From NCBI GenBank assembly GCA_903772945.1, contig CAICTM010000923.1:1-42601 (forward strand): DNA of 42,601 nucleotides, written 5' to 3'. A program made the position numbers and the translations under genes. The notes beneath the pieces were generated by a model. The model searched no databases. It saw only the letters and a list, made by a program, of their open reading frames with translations, and was not told the origin of the DNA. This document shows, piece after piece, positions 41,130-42,601 of the stretch (position 1 is its first letter; each line of letters opens with the position of its first letter). Origin of the DNA: Seminavis robusta. Taxonomy: Eukaryota; Bacillariophyta; Bacillariophyceae; Naviculales; Naviculaceae.

Positions 41130-41781
41130 TTTGCCCCCTGACAAGGGTCACAGAAGGCACGACATTAGTCGAACAAGGAGAACATATGCATGAATTAAAG
41201 TGCAGGGCACTCTCTGGAGATTGGATGTAGACATGTGCGTCGGACGATGGCAATCCTACAAGGGGATCAGGCCTTGTATGGGTGTAAATACCTTATGTTC
41301 CAAGTCTGGTAGACTGTGCCGCCATTAGCGGAAGCATGTCGGAGCCGTACAGTGCCATTGTCATTGACTTGGTCTATGTTGTAAGGACCTTTGTACTTTG
41401 GCTGACCGTACTTGCGGTGCTGATACTGGTGAATCATCACAGTATCGTTGACATTGTATTGATGAGGGACACGCGTCGCGTTTTCCCTACCATTGTTTTT
41501 CTGGATAAGTCGTTGGCGATGTTCCTTGATGTATTTCCAGTTTGCTTCGAAACGGACGTTGTGAATCGCATCACGATTGAACATGAGCTGTGCAGGCGTT
41601 GCACGCAAGGTGGTATGAATCGTGGCATTCATTGCGAACCAAACCGCCGTGAGGACTCCATCCCAGGATCCATTCACGAGGTCGTCTTGACACTTGATAT
41701 TTGAACAGCTATCAAGTTACGAATGGTCTGATGAGGACGCTCGACCATTGAGTTGGCTTGAGGGTTACATGTGGTAACGAA
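41130..41781 (-). pseudogene. Ty3/Gypsy integrase C-terminal half (minus strand), frameshifted
   Basis: Read down the minus strand from 41781: VTTCNPQANSMVER, then a one-base deletion near 41700, then NGSWDGVLTAVWFAMNATIH, FNRDAIHNVRFEANWKYIKE, YKGPYNIDQVNDNGTVRLRH and NIRYLHPYKA, ending at 41267. It contains the catalytic-glutamate segment but lacks the HHCC finger and both aspartates, which would lie beyond the junction with LTR E at 41781/41782. It then runs through a polypurine-like tract into LTR D. Confidence 0.85.
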
Positions 41782-42208
41782 TGCAATACACGGCTCTTAG
41801 CCTTATTCGCGACTCGATCCTAGATAGGGTTTGAGTTCGACTCATGACTGAGTCTCTCGTGAATAGTCATTTGAGAGACAGGTTCTCATGACGCTCTGGT
41901 CATACTAGGTTGATGATGAAACTCGCTCTAGATATTTAGCCAGCGTGGAGTACTTCCACGCTACTAGATCCATGCTAGACAAAACCTTCCACGCGTTCCG
42001 TTTTAGGATCGTGGAGATACGTAGGATTACTACCGCAACCTACTCTATCACACTTTATGTCTCCCGCGGGAGGCCAGATCTACGATCCCTTTGATGATGA
42101 TCTCTCTCGTTGATTAGTTTTCATAGCTTTCTAATCTCTCTCATAACTTTCATTCTCTCAAACTCAAAACACTCGAAAGATCTTTACACTAGCTTTTAGC
42201 GTAGTGCA
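41782..42208 (+). repeat. Gypsy LTR E (subfamily 2), 5' LTR of a plus-strand element
   Basis: A 427-bp repeat from TGCAATACACGG to GTAGTGCA, followed by the Gypsy leader and gag start, so it is a 5' LTR. Its reverse complement matches LTR B (AACGAGAGAGATCATCATC, ACGGAACGCGTGGAAG). It is joined on its left to a minus-strand integrase fragment. Confidence 0.85.
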
Positions 42209-42601
42209 TTTTGTTAACAAACACAATAGCTTTCAGCTACCCTCAACCTATTCCTTCACCATGAAGATGGCTCAAGGAAAGGATGCGTTCCGCAACTTCG
42301 AAAAAGTTGCGTGACAAACCCATTCTTCCTCTCGTCGACAATGACGAAGAAAACGAGATCGACGATACTCGTGCAACCACTTGCAAACTTCGCAACCATG
42401 TGCCAAGCGCAAATCAGAAGACTCTGACAATGAGGACAACTCCTATCATTCAATCACTTGGATGAGAAATCTCTATCTGAGGATTAGGCCAGGATGATGA
42501 CTCAACGGAACCATGTTCCGATTCTCATACCAAGTGATGAAGATATCTCACTAACTAGTAAACAAGAATTGTTTGCAACTGATGAACCATCTTCTCCTTT
42601 C
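42209..42601 (+). pseudogene. Gypsy 5' leader and start of gag, frameshifted, running off the window
   Basis: The leader TTTTGTTAACAAACACAATA is shared with 3368 downward. The first ATG at 42261 (MKMAQGKDAFRNFEKVA) stops after 17 codons, while another frame from 42283 continues acidic/basic sequence (KLRDKPILPLVDNDEENEID) before further stops. This suggests a decayed gag start. The body of the element lies beyond 42601. Confidence 0.6.

Overview
The window is nuclear DNA from a photosynthetic stramenopile, most likely a pennate diatom. The evidence is short GT-AG introns (55-184 nt, mostly 70-105), a light-dependent protochlorophyllide reductase whose N-terminus looks like a bipartite presequence for a secondary red plastid (hydrophobic signal, then G|F), a diatom-style membrane kinase-like gene, and Copia/Gypsy remnants of the kind common in diatom genomes. 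The species is not identified. No alignment or database search was run; all family names come from motif reading.

Layout. Bases 1-9600 are transposon-rich. They hold a broken N-terminal transposase fragment (69-1225), a rearranged Ty3/Gypsy composite with LTRs in both orientations (1226-5339), a Copia RNase H tail with a probable LTR start (5340-~6049), a palindromic GTTTCAC array (7394-7629), and a hAT-type non-autonomous element with 8-bp target duplications (7998-9591) that carries a nested PIF/Harbinger-type element (8616-9512). Bases 9679-38794 are gene-dense host DNA with nine genes. In order: RRN3 (minus), POR (minus), a 2338-aa DDT/PHD chromatin protein (plus), a Qa-SNARE syntaxin (plus), a TBL1/Ebi-like LisH-WD40 co-repressor (plus), an aldo-keto reductase with a C-terminal VHL-like domain (plus), RACK1 (plus), a 1510-aa Urb2/Npa2-like protein (plus) and a membrane-anchored kinase-like protein (minus). 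Bases 38795-42601 return to mobile DNA. A sulfotransferase-like gene is cut short and joined in frame to a Copia reverse-transcriptase fragment. That is interrupted by a second Gypsy cluster, whose first LTR carries a Tc1/mariner-type MITE with TA target duplication.

Functional themes. RRN3 (Pol I initiation), the Urb2-like protein (60S maturation) and RACK1 (40S scaffold) all serve ribosome production. The DDT/PHD protein and the TBL1-like protein are chromatin regulators. POR and the DDT/PHD gene are divergent across 482 bp. Exon structures given here keep an open frame and family similarity across every junction, but cDNA was not available.

Best leads: (1) a predicted secreted or ER-targeted AKR-VHL-like fusion that lacks the AKR catalytic tyrosine, with a decayed copy of its own 3' end just downstream; (2) two Gypsy clusters at opposite ends of the window sharing the same mirror-image arrangement and two LTR subfamilies; (3) a strong excess of the palindrome TACCGGTA in intergenic DNA; (4) non-autonomous elements with arrays of short repeats matching their own termini.
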